Origin: Dermatobacter hominis
GTDB taxonomy: Bacteria; Actinomycetota; Acidimicrobiia; Acidimicrobiales; Microtrichaceae
DNA: 64,000 nucleotides
NCBI RefSeq assembly: GCF_020715685.1
Contig: NZ_CP085840.1
Span: 2,480,001 to 2,544,000, forward strand
Direction: 5' to 3'
Shown: in pieces, positions 32,178-39,713 of the stretch
Layout of the letters: each line of letters begins with the position of its first letter
Numbering within the stretch: position 1 is the first letter of the stretch
Program-made: the position numbers and the translations under genes
The notes under the pieces: model-generated
Told to the model about the DNA's origin: nothing
Seen by the model: only the letters and a program-made list of their open reading frames with translations
The model's database searches: none

Positions 32178-32969
32178 TCAACCGACCCACAGCGTTCTGT
32201 ACTGGCCCTGCGGCGACGGCACCGCTGCGGTGACCATCTGGTGAAATCGAGCCATCGCCGCTTCGGCTTGCGAGTGTGACTCGTGCGGCGTGGCTCGACG
32301 CCGCCGCTCGACGTATGCCGCAAGGTCAGCAAGCTGGATCATCCTCGACAACTTCGAGTCAACGAAGTGGGCAGCATCAAGTACGCGGTCGAGCACCTGC
32401 GCCCGGTAGCCACCGGTCCCGGTCCGTTGCCAGCGGTAGAGCAGCTTCTGGAGAACCGGGCCGTACTGCTGTTGCTCGTCGGCCACGACGAGACCGTGCT
32501 CGCAGCGGTTCCGACACCGTTCGTTCAGTCTCTCGAGCAGGTTCGAGAACATTGGCTCGTACACGTCGAAAGAAGCGCCCCGTCGGCGTGAGACCGCATC
32601 CAGATCGGCGGCGCGGATGATCACCTCGATGTCGAACAGCTGAAGTGCGCGGAGCGCCTCCTCGTAGAACCCGAAGATCTCGGCGTACGAGAACCAGCTC
32701 CAAGCGCCGACTCGCTGGAGCATCTCGTAGCCGTGGAACTCGAGCGGATACGGCACCAGCGCCTGTTGTTGACGAACCTGGTCCGCAAGCGTCTCCAGGC
32801 GCGTTGTCGCACCGGCGACGCCGGGGCCATCGGCCAGGAGCCCCAAGTGAACGTGGAAGCGGTTCGACTCGATCGACTCGTCGATGTGGAACAGCAGCGC
32901 CACGAGGCCACGACGGTACCGGCGGATCTCGAGCCTCGAGCGCGGAGCCAGGGGCCGGGCGCCACGCAC
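32178..32969 (-). CDS. DUF3800 protein
   Basis: 263 residues from a GTG at 32969; GTG at 32903 gives a 241-residue version starting right at the domain. DUF3800 hallmarks are LLFHIDESIE near the N-terminus, an acidic central motif (VIIRAADLDA), VVADEQQQYG and the C-terminal HFVDSKLSRMIQLADLAAYVERR. The family has an RNase H-like fold with Asp/Glu residues and is frequent in mobile and defence regions; its activity is unproven. It is convergent with the ApeA-like gene. Confidence 0.75.
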   Translation of the reverse strand: MRGARPLAPRSRLEIRRYRRGLVALLFHIDESIESNRFHVHLGLLADGPGVAGATTRLETLADQVRQQQALVPYPLEFHGYEMLQRVGAWSWFSYAEIFGFYEEALRALQLFDIEVIIRAADLDAVSRRRGASFDVYEPMFSNLLERLNERCRNRCEHGLVVADEQQQYGPVLQKLLYRWQRTGTGGYRAQVLDRVLDAAHFVDSKLSRMIQLADLAAYVERRRRATPHESHSQAEAAMARFHQMVTAAVPSPQGQYRTLWVG

Positions 32970-33239
32970 TCACGAGGACTGAGCGTCTTGGCGACCCCTC
33001 TAACCGAGGGACGGTCAGGGGCAGCCTCAACATCACGAGCGAGCAGTACTGCGCCCACAACCAGACGCTGGTGGCCTAACGAGCCGAGCCGGCGGCGCCA
33101 ACACCCAGCAGGACTCGTTCCAGATCGTCAGTTGGAGGCCAGCTTGAGCGCGCCCCAATCCTCGCCAGATCGGGCTTTCTTGCAGTCCCAGAGGCCCTCG
33201 CACGAACGGTAACCGAGGGGCGGGTGGGGACGAGCCTGC

Positions 33240-34151
33240 TCAGCGGTTGTTGCAGAAGCCGAAGGGCTGCGTGCCGCCCGGCTGGACCGTTCGGTTCCAG
33301 TCGACGCCGGTGGCCGTGAGCACCTGGCCGGTCTGGGACCAGTTCGCGTTCCACACGGTGTAGGGCCTGCCCTCGATCGGGATCTTGACGGTCCAGTCGA
33401 TCGCCGTCTTCGTCGGGTTGCTCACGGTCACGTCGGCGCAGTACCCGGTGCCCCAGTCCGACTGGACCTTGATCGCCCACGTGACGCCGCTCGGCGCGGT
33501 GGTCGTGGTCGAGGTCGAGGTGGTGCTCGTCGGCTTCACCGTGGTCGTGGTGGTCGACGTGGTCGTGGTCGTGGTCGAGGTCGAAGTGGTCGTCGTCGGC
33601 TTCACGGTCGTGGTGGTCGTCGACGTGGTGGTGGTCACCGCCGTTCGATCGTCGACGGTCCAGCTGTCGACGACCACGTCGTTCCCGCCACCCGGGGCGG
33701 CCACGACGGCGAGCGCGGCGGAGCCGACCACCCCGCTGCCCGTCGCCGACGCGGTGAGCACGACGCGGTGGACCTGGTCGGCGGCGGCCGGGCCGGAGCA
33801 GCTGGCCGTGACGACCACGAGACCGTCGGTCCCGGCGTCGATGACCAGGTCGCCGCCGTTCGAGCCGACCCCGGCGCGGCATGAGCCGTCGCCCTTGCCC
33901 GTCGGCACGCCCTTCTTGCCGGTGCGGTCGACCTGCAGCTGGGTCACGCCGACCTCGAGCGCGCCGTCGACGGCACGCGCCGCCTGGGACCCTTCGCGCT
34001 GCACGCGGGCCTGCTGGGCGACCGACAGCGTCATGCCGAGCAGCGCAGTCATGACCACGCCGCCGACGAGCAGCCACGCGGCGAGGCCCGCCATGATCAC
34101 GAAGCCGCCCTGGCCGCCCCGCTGGGCGATCCGGGCGCGGACCGCGCTCAC
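33240..34151 (-). CDS. PilX/GspK-like minor pilin with C-terminal CBM2
   Basis: 303 residues from a GTG overlapping the previous stop (GTGA). The N-terminus RGGQGGFVIMAGLAAWLLVGG is a pilin-type helix without Glu at +5, as in PilX/GspK minor pilins. A short globular part is followed by a Thr-rich linker with two VKPT repeats (residues 171-220), then a family 2 carbohydrate-binding module (222-303) with W234, W253, W267, W271, W285 and a terminal cysteine pair C238/C300. CBM2 binds cellulose or chitin. The fusion suggests a pilus tip or pseudopilus that adheres to polysaccharide. Last gene of a three-gene pilin operon. Confidence 0.85.
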   Translation of the reverse strand: MSAVRARIAQRGGQGGFVIMAGLAAWLLVGGVVMTALLGMTLSVAQQARVQREGSQAARAVDGALEVGVTQLQVDRTGKKGVPTGKGDGSCRAGVGSNGGDLVIDAGTDGLVVVTASCSGPAAADQVHRVVLTASATGSGVVGSAALAVVAAPGGGNDVVVDSWTVDDRTAVTTTTSTTTTTVKPTTTTSTSTTTTTTSTTTTTVKPTSTTSTSTTTTAPSGVTWAIKVQSDWGTGYCADVTVSNPTKTAIDWTVKIPIEGRPYTVWNANWSQTGQVLTATGVDWNRTVQPGGTQPFGFCNNR

Positions 34152-35953
34152 GACTTGATCCTCACGGGCGTCGACCAGGGACCCCAGACGCCGGCCGAGC
34201 TCATGGCCCGGACCTGGGCGTCGTAGTCCTTGGCGCCGTTGGACAGGCCGCGGATCCGCAGCGTCGTCCCGGACTCCTGGCCGGTGGCGACCTCCGAGCA
34301 GCTGACGCAGGTGAGCTGGACCTCGTAGCGGGTGGCGCCGTCGCGGCGGTCCCACGCCATCTCGACGTAGCGCGCCCCCTGCTCGACGCCGCCGTTGGTC
34401 TTGCGGAGGTTGACCGGCGCGGCCGGTCCGGCGCCGCTGACGGTGACGACCTGCGTCGCGCTGGCGGTCGCACCGGCGTCGTCGGTCACCGTGACCTTCG
34501 CCGTGTACGTGCCGGCGTTGGAGTAGACGACGGCGCCCGGCGAGGCCGACGTGGACGTCGTGCCGTTGCCGAGGTCCCACGCCCACCGGAGCGCCGGCTG
34601 GCCCGCCATGTCGGGTTCGTCCACGACCGCCGCGGTGAAGGTGACCGACAACGGGGTCGGGCCGCTCGACGGCGAGGCGGTGAGCGAGACCGTGGGGGCC
34701 CGGTTCTCGACGACCACGCCCACCCGCGCGGTGGCGGTCTGGCCGGCGTCGTCGGTGACGGTCAGCGTGACCACGTAGCCGGTGGCCGGGCTCAGCGTCG
34801 TGTACGCCTTGGTCGGGTTGGCCTCCGTCGACGTGGTGCCGTCACCGAAGTCCCACGAGTAGGCGACCAGCCTCCCGCCGAACGGAGCGTCGACGGGGTC
34901 GCCGGAACCGGCCGAGGAGAACGACACCTGCTTGCCACGCGCCACCTTGGTGCCCGTGGCCGGCGACGCGATCACCGCCACGGGCGCGTTGTCGCCGACC
35001 GAGATCGGCACGGTGGTCGACGCCGTCCGGCCCGAGGCGGTCGTGACGGTCAGGGTGGCCACGACCGGTCCGGTCCGCACGTACTGGTGGGTCGCCGTGG
35101 CGCCGGTCGCGGTCGTGCCGTCGCCGAGGTCCCAGTGGTACGACAGCGACTCGCCGAGCGGGTCGCGAGAGGCGGAGCCGTCGAAGCGGACGGTCAGCGG
35201 GCGTCCACCGCTGGCCGGATCCGCAGTGGCCACCGCCGTCGGCGCGGCCGACAGGGAACCGCCGGCGCGACGGCTGGCCGTCAGCGCGACCTGGTCGAGC
35301 TGGCCGGTGGTCAGGCGCAGCGTCACACGGGTGCACCCGGCCGTGGCGGCCGCCGATCCCCCCGTCGCCCCCTTCGACGCCTCCTCCGCCGCTGCGGCGC
35401 GCTCCTCGGCCACCTTCGCCCGCGCCGACGGGTCGGCCGACCCGAGCGCGGCCAGGTCCTCGGCCGTCTCGCACGTGGCGTCGGTGCCCGCGTCGACGAC
35501 GTCCGCGAGGAGCTCGTTCTGGGCCAGCGCAGTGGTCCCCGCCTTCGGGCACTGCGCCCGGACGAGCTGCGCCGCGTCCTGGGCCGGGTCGGGGACGGTG
35601 GCGTACACGGTGTGCCGGTCGCCGGTGACGAGGACGAGGAGCGTGCGGGCGCCCTCGGTGTCGATCCGGCAGTCCTCGAGGTGCGCGCCGACGACCCAGG
35701 CGCGGTCGGCGTTGACGACGTCGCGCGTGAACATCGTGCGGAGCACGCCGAGCGACGCGCCGCTCAGGTTCCGCTCGACGACGTCGCGCTGCTGGCGCAG
35801 GGCGACCGCGCTCCAGCCGACGACGGGCACCACCATCAGGACGCTGAGCATCAGCGCGAGCAGCGTCTCGAGCATCGTCATGCCGCCCTGCCCACGTCCG
35901 GCCCCGCGTCCGACGGATCCGGAGCGACCGGCGAGCCGGTCCCGGAGCGTCAT
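34148..35953 (-). CDS. PilW-like prepilin with three PKD domains and FN3
   Basis: 601 residues. Prepilin peptidase site GQGG/MTMLE (cleavage after G24, Glu29 at +5) and a hydrophobic helix. A roughly 200-residue pilin-type body with Cys pairs is followed by PKD 1 (about 237-318, WDLGDGT), PKD 2 (323-416, WDFGDGT), PKD 3 (419-506, WDLGNGT) and an FN3-like domain (512-601). ATGA and GTGA overlaps join it to both neighbours. Such large extensions on a minor pilin suit a surface adhesin. No assembly ATPase is in the window. Confidence 0.85.
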   Translation of the reverse strand: MTLRDRLAGRSGSVGRGAGRGQGGMTMLETLLALMLSVLMVVPVVGWSAVALRQQRDVVERNLSGASLGVLRTMFTRDVVNADRAWVVGAHLEDCRIDTEGARTLLVLVTGDRHTVYATVPDPAQDAAQLVRAQCPKAGTTALAQNELLADVVDAGTDATCETAEDLAALGSADPSARAKVAEERAAAAEEASKGATGGSAAATAGCTRVTLRLTTGQLDQVALTASRRAGGSLSAAPTAVATADPASGGRPLTVRFDGSASRDPLGESLSYHWDLGDGTTATGATATHQYVRTGPVVATLTVTTASGRTASTTVPISVGDNAPVAVIASPATGTKVARGKQVSFSSAGSGDPVDAPFGGRLVAYSWDFGDGTTSTEANPTKAYTTLSPATGYVVTLTVTDDAGQTATARVGVVVENRAPTVSLTASPSSGPTPLSVTFTAAVVDEPDMAGQPALRWAWDLGNGTTSTSASPGAVVYSNAGTYTAKVTVTDDAGATASATQVVTVSGAGPAAPVNLRKTNGGVEQGARYVEMAWDRRDGATRYEVQLTCVSCSEVATGQESGTTLRIRGLSNGAKDYDAQVRAMSSAGVWGPWSTPVRIKS

Positions 35954-36459
35954 CCCGCCCCCGGCTCGCGCACGGCGGCGTTGCGCTTGACCGTGGTGCC
36001 GGTGGTCGAGCCGTCGCGACCGCGGACGGTGATCGTCAGGCGCTGGGCGCCGTCATCGGCGTTGCACTTGGTGCGGAACCGGCCCGACGAGCTGTCCCAG
36101 TACTCGACGGCGTCGACGGTCGTCGTGTCGAGCGGGCGGCTGCTGCTCACGAGCTCGACCGACAGCACGTCGTCCCAGCCGTCGAGGAGCTCCTGGTACT
36201 CCTCCGGGGTGCCGCAGCTCAGGTACGGGACCGACTTCAGGTCCTCACCGGCGGTCGTGAGCGCCACCTCGAGCTGCTGGGCCACCTCGTTGCCGGTCGA
36301 GACCCGCATGCCGAGCAGCAGCCCCGTCACCGACGCCAGCGTGAGCGGCACCATCACGACGATGCCGACCAGCACCTCCACGAGCGTGACGCCGGACTGG
36401 CCGTGCGACGCGCCGCGTCGCGCAAGGGCGCGCGCGGGGAGGCTCGGTCGTCGTCGCAC
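35950..36459 (-). CDS. PilV-like minor prepilin
   Basis: 169 residues from GTG at 36459. Class III/IV prepilin motif GQSG/VTLVEVLVGIVV with Glu at +5 is followed by a hydrophobic helix and a C-terminal globular part with one Cys pair (YLSCGTPEE, RTKCNADD). First gene of the minor-pilin operon; its stop overlaps the next ATG. Arg-rich leader of 23 residues. Confidence 0.85.
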   Translation of the reverse strand: MRRRPSLPARALARRGASHGQSGVTLVEVLVGIVVMVPLTLASVTGLLLGMRVSTGNEVAQQLEVALTTAGEDLKSVPYLSCGTPEEYQELLDGWDDVLSVELVSSSRPLDTTTVDAVEYWDSSSGRFRTKCNADDGAQRLTITVRGRDGSTTGTTVKRNAAVREPGAG

Positions 36460-36574
36460 CCGGTCCCATCGGCCGGTGGCCCGCAGCGATGAGCGTCGTG
36501 GGCGCGCGCCAGCCGATCGGACAGGGCGACGGGACGGGGGGTCCCGACGCCCTGCCGATCGGTGGACGGGTCGC

Positions 36575-37672
36575 TCAGGCGGCGACGGCGCGGGCGAGCT
36601 GCTCGCGGACCCGGGGCGCCACCTCGGTGCCGTACAGGTCGATGCTGCGCATCATCGCCTCGTGCGGGAGCGTGCCGGCGCTGTACTTCAGGTCGAAGCG
36701 GTCGGCGTCGAGGCCCTCGACCGCCCGCACGATCTTGGCGGCGACCGTCTCGGGTGAGCCCACGTACAGCGCCCCGTCGGGGCCCGCCGCCTGGTCGAAC
36801 TGGTGGCGGGTCATCGGAGGCCAGCCCCGCTCGCGGCCGATGCGCAGGTGCATCTCGCGGTAGTGCGGCCACAGCTCCTCGCGTGCGGCCTCGTCGGTGT
36901 CGGCGACGTGACCGGGGCTGTGGATGCCGACCGGCAGGCGCGGCCGGTCGTACTGCTCGAGCGCCCGGTGGTAGAGGTCGACGAACGGGGCGAACCGGAG
37001 CGGGTCGCCGCCGATGATCGCGAGGACCAGCGGCAGGCCGTAGCGGGCGGCGCGCACGACGGACTCGGGGCTGCCGCCGACGCCGACCGAGGCCCGCAGG
37101 CCGCCGGCCGCCGGGGGCTGCACCGTCTGGTCGACGAGCGGGGGTCGCGTGGCGCCGGACCACGTGACGGGCTCCTCGTCGAGCAGGCGCACGAAGAGGT
37201 CGAGCTTGTCGGTGAACAGCTCCTCGTAGTCGGCCAGGTCGTAGCCGAACAGGGGGAACGACTCGGTGAAGGAGCCCCGGCCCAGGATGACCTCGGCGCG
37301 TCCGCCCGACAGCGCGTCGAGCGTGGCGAAGCGCTGGAACACTCGCACCGGGTCGTCGGAGGACAGGACGGTCACGGCGGACCCGAGGCGGATGCGCTCC
37401 GTGCCGCCGGCGATCGCAGCGAGCACCACCTCGGGCGACGACACCGCGAAGTCCTCGCGGTGGTGCTCGCCGACGCCGAAGAAGTCGAGGCCGAGGCGAT
37501 CGGCCAGGACAGCCTCCTCGACCACGTTGCGGATCACCTCGGGCGGGCTGAGGGTGCGCCCGTCGGCGTCGACCGTGATGTCGCCGAACGTGTCCAGGCC
37601 GAGCTCGAGGGGCCGGTCGGTCCCGAGCTCTGCGGTCGGGTGCTGGTCGTGGTTCGCGTCGTTCTCGGCCAT
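36575..37672 (-). CDS. LLM-class flavin-dependent oxidoreductase
   Basis: 365 residues of the bacterial luciferase-like TIM-barrel family, using FMN or F420. Family blocks: LGLDFFGVGEHHREDF, RIRLGSAVTVLSSDDPVRVFQRFATLDALSGGRAEVILGRGSF in short stretches, and GSPETVAAKI near the C-terminus. The ATG at 37672 has AGGAGAT 8 nt upstream. Divergent from a small acidic protein gene. The substrate is unknown. Confidence 0.9.
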   Translation of the reverse strand: MAENDANHDQHPTAELGTDRPLELGLDTFGDITVDADGRTLSPPEVIRNVVEEAVLADRLGLDFFGVGEHHREDFAVSSPEVVLAAIAGGTERIRLGSAVTVLSSDDPVRVFQRFATLDALSGGRAEVILGRGSFTESFPLFGYDLADYEELFTDKLDLFVRLLDEEPVTWSGATRPPLVDQTVQPPAAGGLRASVGVGGSPESVVRAARYGLPLVLAIIGGDPLRFAPFVDLYHRALEQYDRPRLPVGIHSPGHVADTDEAAREELWPHYREMHLRIGRERGWPPMTRHQFDQAAGPDGALYVGSPETVAAKIVRAVEGLDADRFDLKYSAGTLPHEAMMRSIDLYGTEVAPRVREQLARAVAA

Positions 37673-37821
37673 CTCTCGATCTCCTGTGCTCGTCCCGGTC
37701 GGGGCGGTACATGACGTGTCAACATCAGTGTGGCACCCGGCATTCCCACGGGCGACCGGCGCGGGTCGGCTCACGACGCCCCGCAGTAGGTTCGGGAGCG
37801 GACGCAGCCCCGGGAGGACCC

Positions 37822-38172
37822 ATGGCCACGGACTGGAACGAAGTCGGTGAGCGCTTCGGCGCCCTGGGCCGGACCCTGCAGGGCAGCTGGTCCACGACGC
37901 GCGACGACGCCGGACCCTCCGAGGACGAGCAGGAGGCGGCGACCGAGGTGCGCGGCGCGCTCGACAAGGTGAACGCGTCGCTCGACGACCTCGCCGACGC
38001 CATCACCCGGACCGTCAACGATCCCGACGTCCACCGCGCCGCCACGTCCGCGGCGGGCGGCCTCGTCGAGGCGCTCGGCGCGTCGCTCGACGACCTCGCC
38101 GGCCGGATCCAGAGCCGCGGGTCCCGGCGCGACGAGACCGCGCCCGGCTCGGACGACGGCGAGCAGGTCTGA
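37822..38172 (+). CDS. Small acidic helical protein
   Basis: 116 residues from ATG 37822 with GGGAGG 7 nt upstream. Several amphipathic helices (EVGERFGALGRTLQGSW; LDKVNASLDDLADAITRTV; GGLVEALGASLDDLAGRI), no Cys and no membrane span. A cytosolic, perhaps coiled-coil, protein of unknown role. Convergent with the DsbA-fold gene. Confidence 0.65.
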   Translation: MATDWNEVGERFGALGRTLQGSWSTTRDDAGPSEDEQEAATEVRGALDKVNASLDDLADAITRTVNDPDVHRAATSAAGGLVEALGASLDDLAGRIQSRGSRRDETAPGSDDGEQV

Positions 38173-38199
38173 CACCGACCCGCCCGGGCGGGCAGGGGC

Positions 38200-38835
38200 T
38201 CAGCTGAAGTCGAGGTGGCCCCGGAGCGAGCGCTTGAGCTCGGACACACCGGGGATGCGCGCCAGCGTGATCAGCGCGTCCCAGAGCTCGATCGCCTCGT
38301 CGCCCCGCGGGATGCGGTTGATCACCGGCCCGAAGAACGACGACGTCTCGGGCCGCTCGAGGTCGTAGGTGATGATCGGGGTGCCGACGTCGGGGCCGGT
38401 CCGCGACAGCCCGAGCTCGGTCTCGCTGCGGATCAGGGCGTCACGGCTCGGGTCCTCGGCGGCACCGGCGAACGAGGCGGGGAGCCGGGCCGCCGCCAGC
38501 GCGTCGACGACCAGGGCGCCGACGTCCTCGCCGCCGAACAGCTTGGCGCTGCCGCCCTCGGTGTGCAGCTTGTCGCCCAAGGCGGTGTACACGGCGGCGA
38601 CGCCGTCGTTGCCGTGCTCCTCGCGCACCGCGGCGGCGATCCGGAGCAGGCCGAGGCCGAAGCGGTGGCCCTGGCGGAACTGCTCGGGGACCTCCTTCTC
38701 CTCGTTGAGGTACAGGAGCGAGATGAACCGCCACTCGATCGAGAGGTCGGACTGCTCCGCCACCTCGGTCGCCCAACGGCTCGTCAGCCAGGCGAAGGGG
38801 CACACGGGGTCGAAGAAGAACTCGATGTCGCTCAT
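38200..38835 (-). CDS. DsbA-fold protein resembling mycothiol-dependent nitroreductase
   Basis: 211 residues from ATG 38835. The N-terminal FFFDPVCPFAWLTSRW matches Rv2466c-type proteins, which use mycothiol and a CPWC active site; here the second Cys is replaced (CPFA), leaving one thiol. The helical insertion and the C-terminal GTPIITY with a cis-Pro loop are typical DsbA/2-hydroxychromene isomerase features. A glutathione-transferase-like use of mycothiol is plausible given mshA in the same window. Confidence 0.8.
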   Translation of the reverse strand: MSDIEFFFDPVCPFAWLTSRWATEVAEQSDLSIEWRFISLLYLNEEKEVPEQFRQGHRFGLGLLRIAAAVREEHGNDGVAAVYTALGDKLHTEGGSAKLFGGEDVGALVVDALAAARLPASFAGAAEDPSRDALIRSETELGLSRTGPDVGTPIITYDLERPETSSFFGPVINRIPRGDEAIELWDALITLARIPGVSELKRSLRGHLDFS

Positions 38836-38905
38836 CCGTGGTCCCAACAGCCCGGCGGCGTCGAGTTGTTCCCGAGCGATCGGGGACGTGACGGCTGAAC
38901 GGTCC

Positions 38906-39670
38906 TCAGGACGGCAGGAGATCGGGCAGGAGGCCCTGGCCGGCCTCGGTGAGGCAGTCGCCGGTGAGGTGCAGACCGTCCTCGACGAGGCACCGGGTCG
39001 CTGTCGCCTCGCCCACCCCGAGCAGCTCGGTCAGGTCCCGCACCTCGACCCACGGGCGGTCGGCGGCGACCTCGGTCGCGAGGCGGTGCACCCGGCGGTT
39101 GGTGTCGGCCACCGCGTCCTCCTCGGTGCGCACGTGGCCGACCCAGACCACCCTCGTCCGGGGTTCCTCGCCGTCGGCCGGTCGGACGGCGTCGAACACC
39201 TCGGCCAGCCGGCGGGAGTACTCCTCGTCCCACGCGGCGTCCTCGGACATCGTGACCACCACGTCGCCATCGGCATCGGTGAGGTCCTGGGCGTCGTTCG
39301 ACCCGACCGAGAAGACGAGCACGTCGGGCGGGAAGTCCCGCGCCAGCTCGTCGATCCGTGAGGGCCAGTCGAACTTGTCGGGTCGGGCCAGTCCGGTCCC
39401 GGACTCCCCGATCACCTTGACGACCGCGCGGTCGCCGCCCTCCGCGTCGGCGACCACCTCGCGGAGCTGCGTGCCGAGCCCGACCGAGATCGAGTCGCCG
39501 GCCACCGTGATCTTGTGCTCGTCACCCGCCGCCGACGCGCCGTCGTCGGAGGCGGCGTCGTCGCCGCAGCCGGCCGATGCCAGCACCGCCAGCACCACCG
39601 CTGCGCCGACGACCGCCAGCGATCGCCGTCGCCTGCGGCGCGTGGCGGGGCCGGACCTCGTCGAGGGCAT
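38906..39670 (-). CDS. SGNH-hydrolase-like lipoprotein
   Basis: 254 residues. An Arg-rich N-region plus LAVVGAAVVLAVLASAGC gives a lipobox. SGNH blocks are GDSISVGLG (block I Ser), the Gly-containing ESGTGLARP, VGSNDAQD (block III Asn) and DGLHLTGD (block V Asp-x2-His). It would be an extracellular esterase or acetylhydrolase. Last gene of the MauE-to-SGNH operon, 43 bp after the GH38-like gene; a carbohydrate ester substrate is inferred from context. Confidence 0.8.
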   Translation of the reverse strand: MPSTRSGPATRRRRRRSLAVVGAAVVLAVLASAGCGDDAASDDGASAAGDEHKITVAGDSISVGLGTQLREVVADAEGGDRAVVKVIGESGTGLARPDKFDWPSRIDELARDFPPDVLVFSVGSNDAQDLTDADGDVVVTMSEDAAWDEEYSRRLAEVFDAVRPADGEEPRTRVVWVGHVRTEEDAVADTNRRVHRLATEVAADRPWVEVRDLTELLGVGEATATRCLVEDGLHLTGDCLTEAGQGLLPDLLPS

Positions 39671-39713
39671 CGGACCAGTCTGAACGACCGGCCCGGACCT
39701 CACCAGCCGAGCG

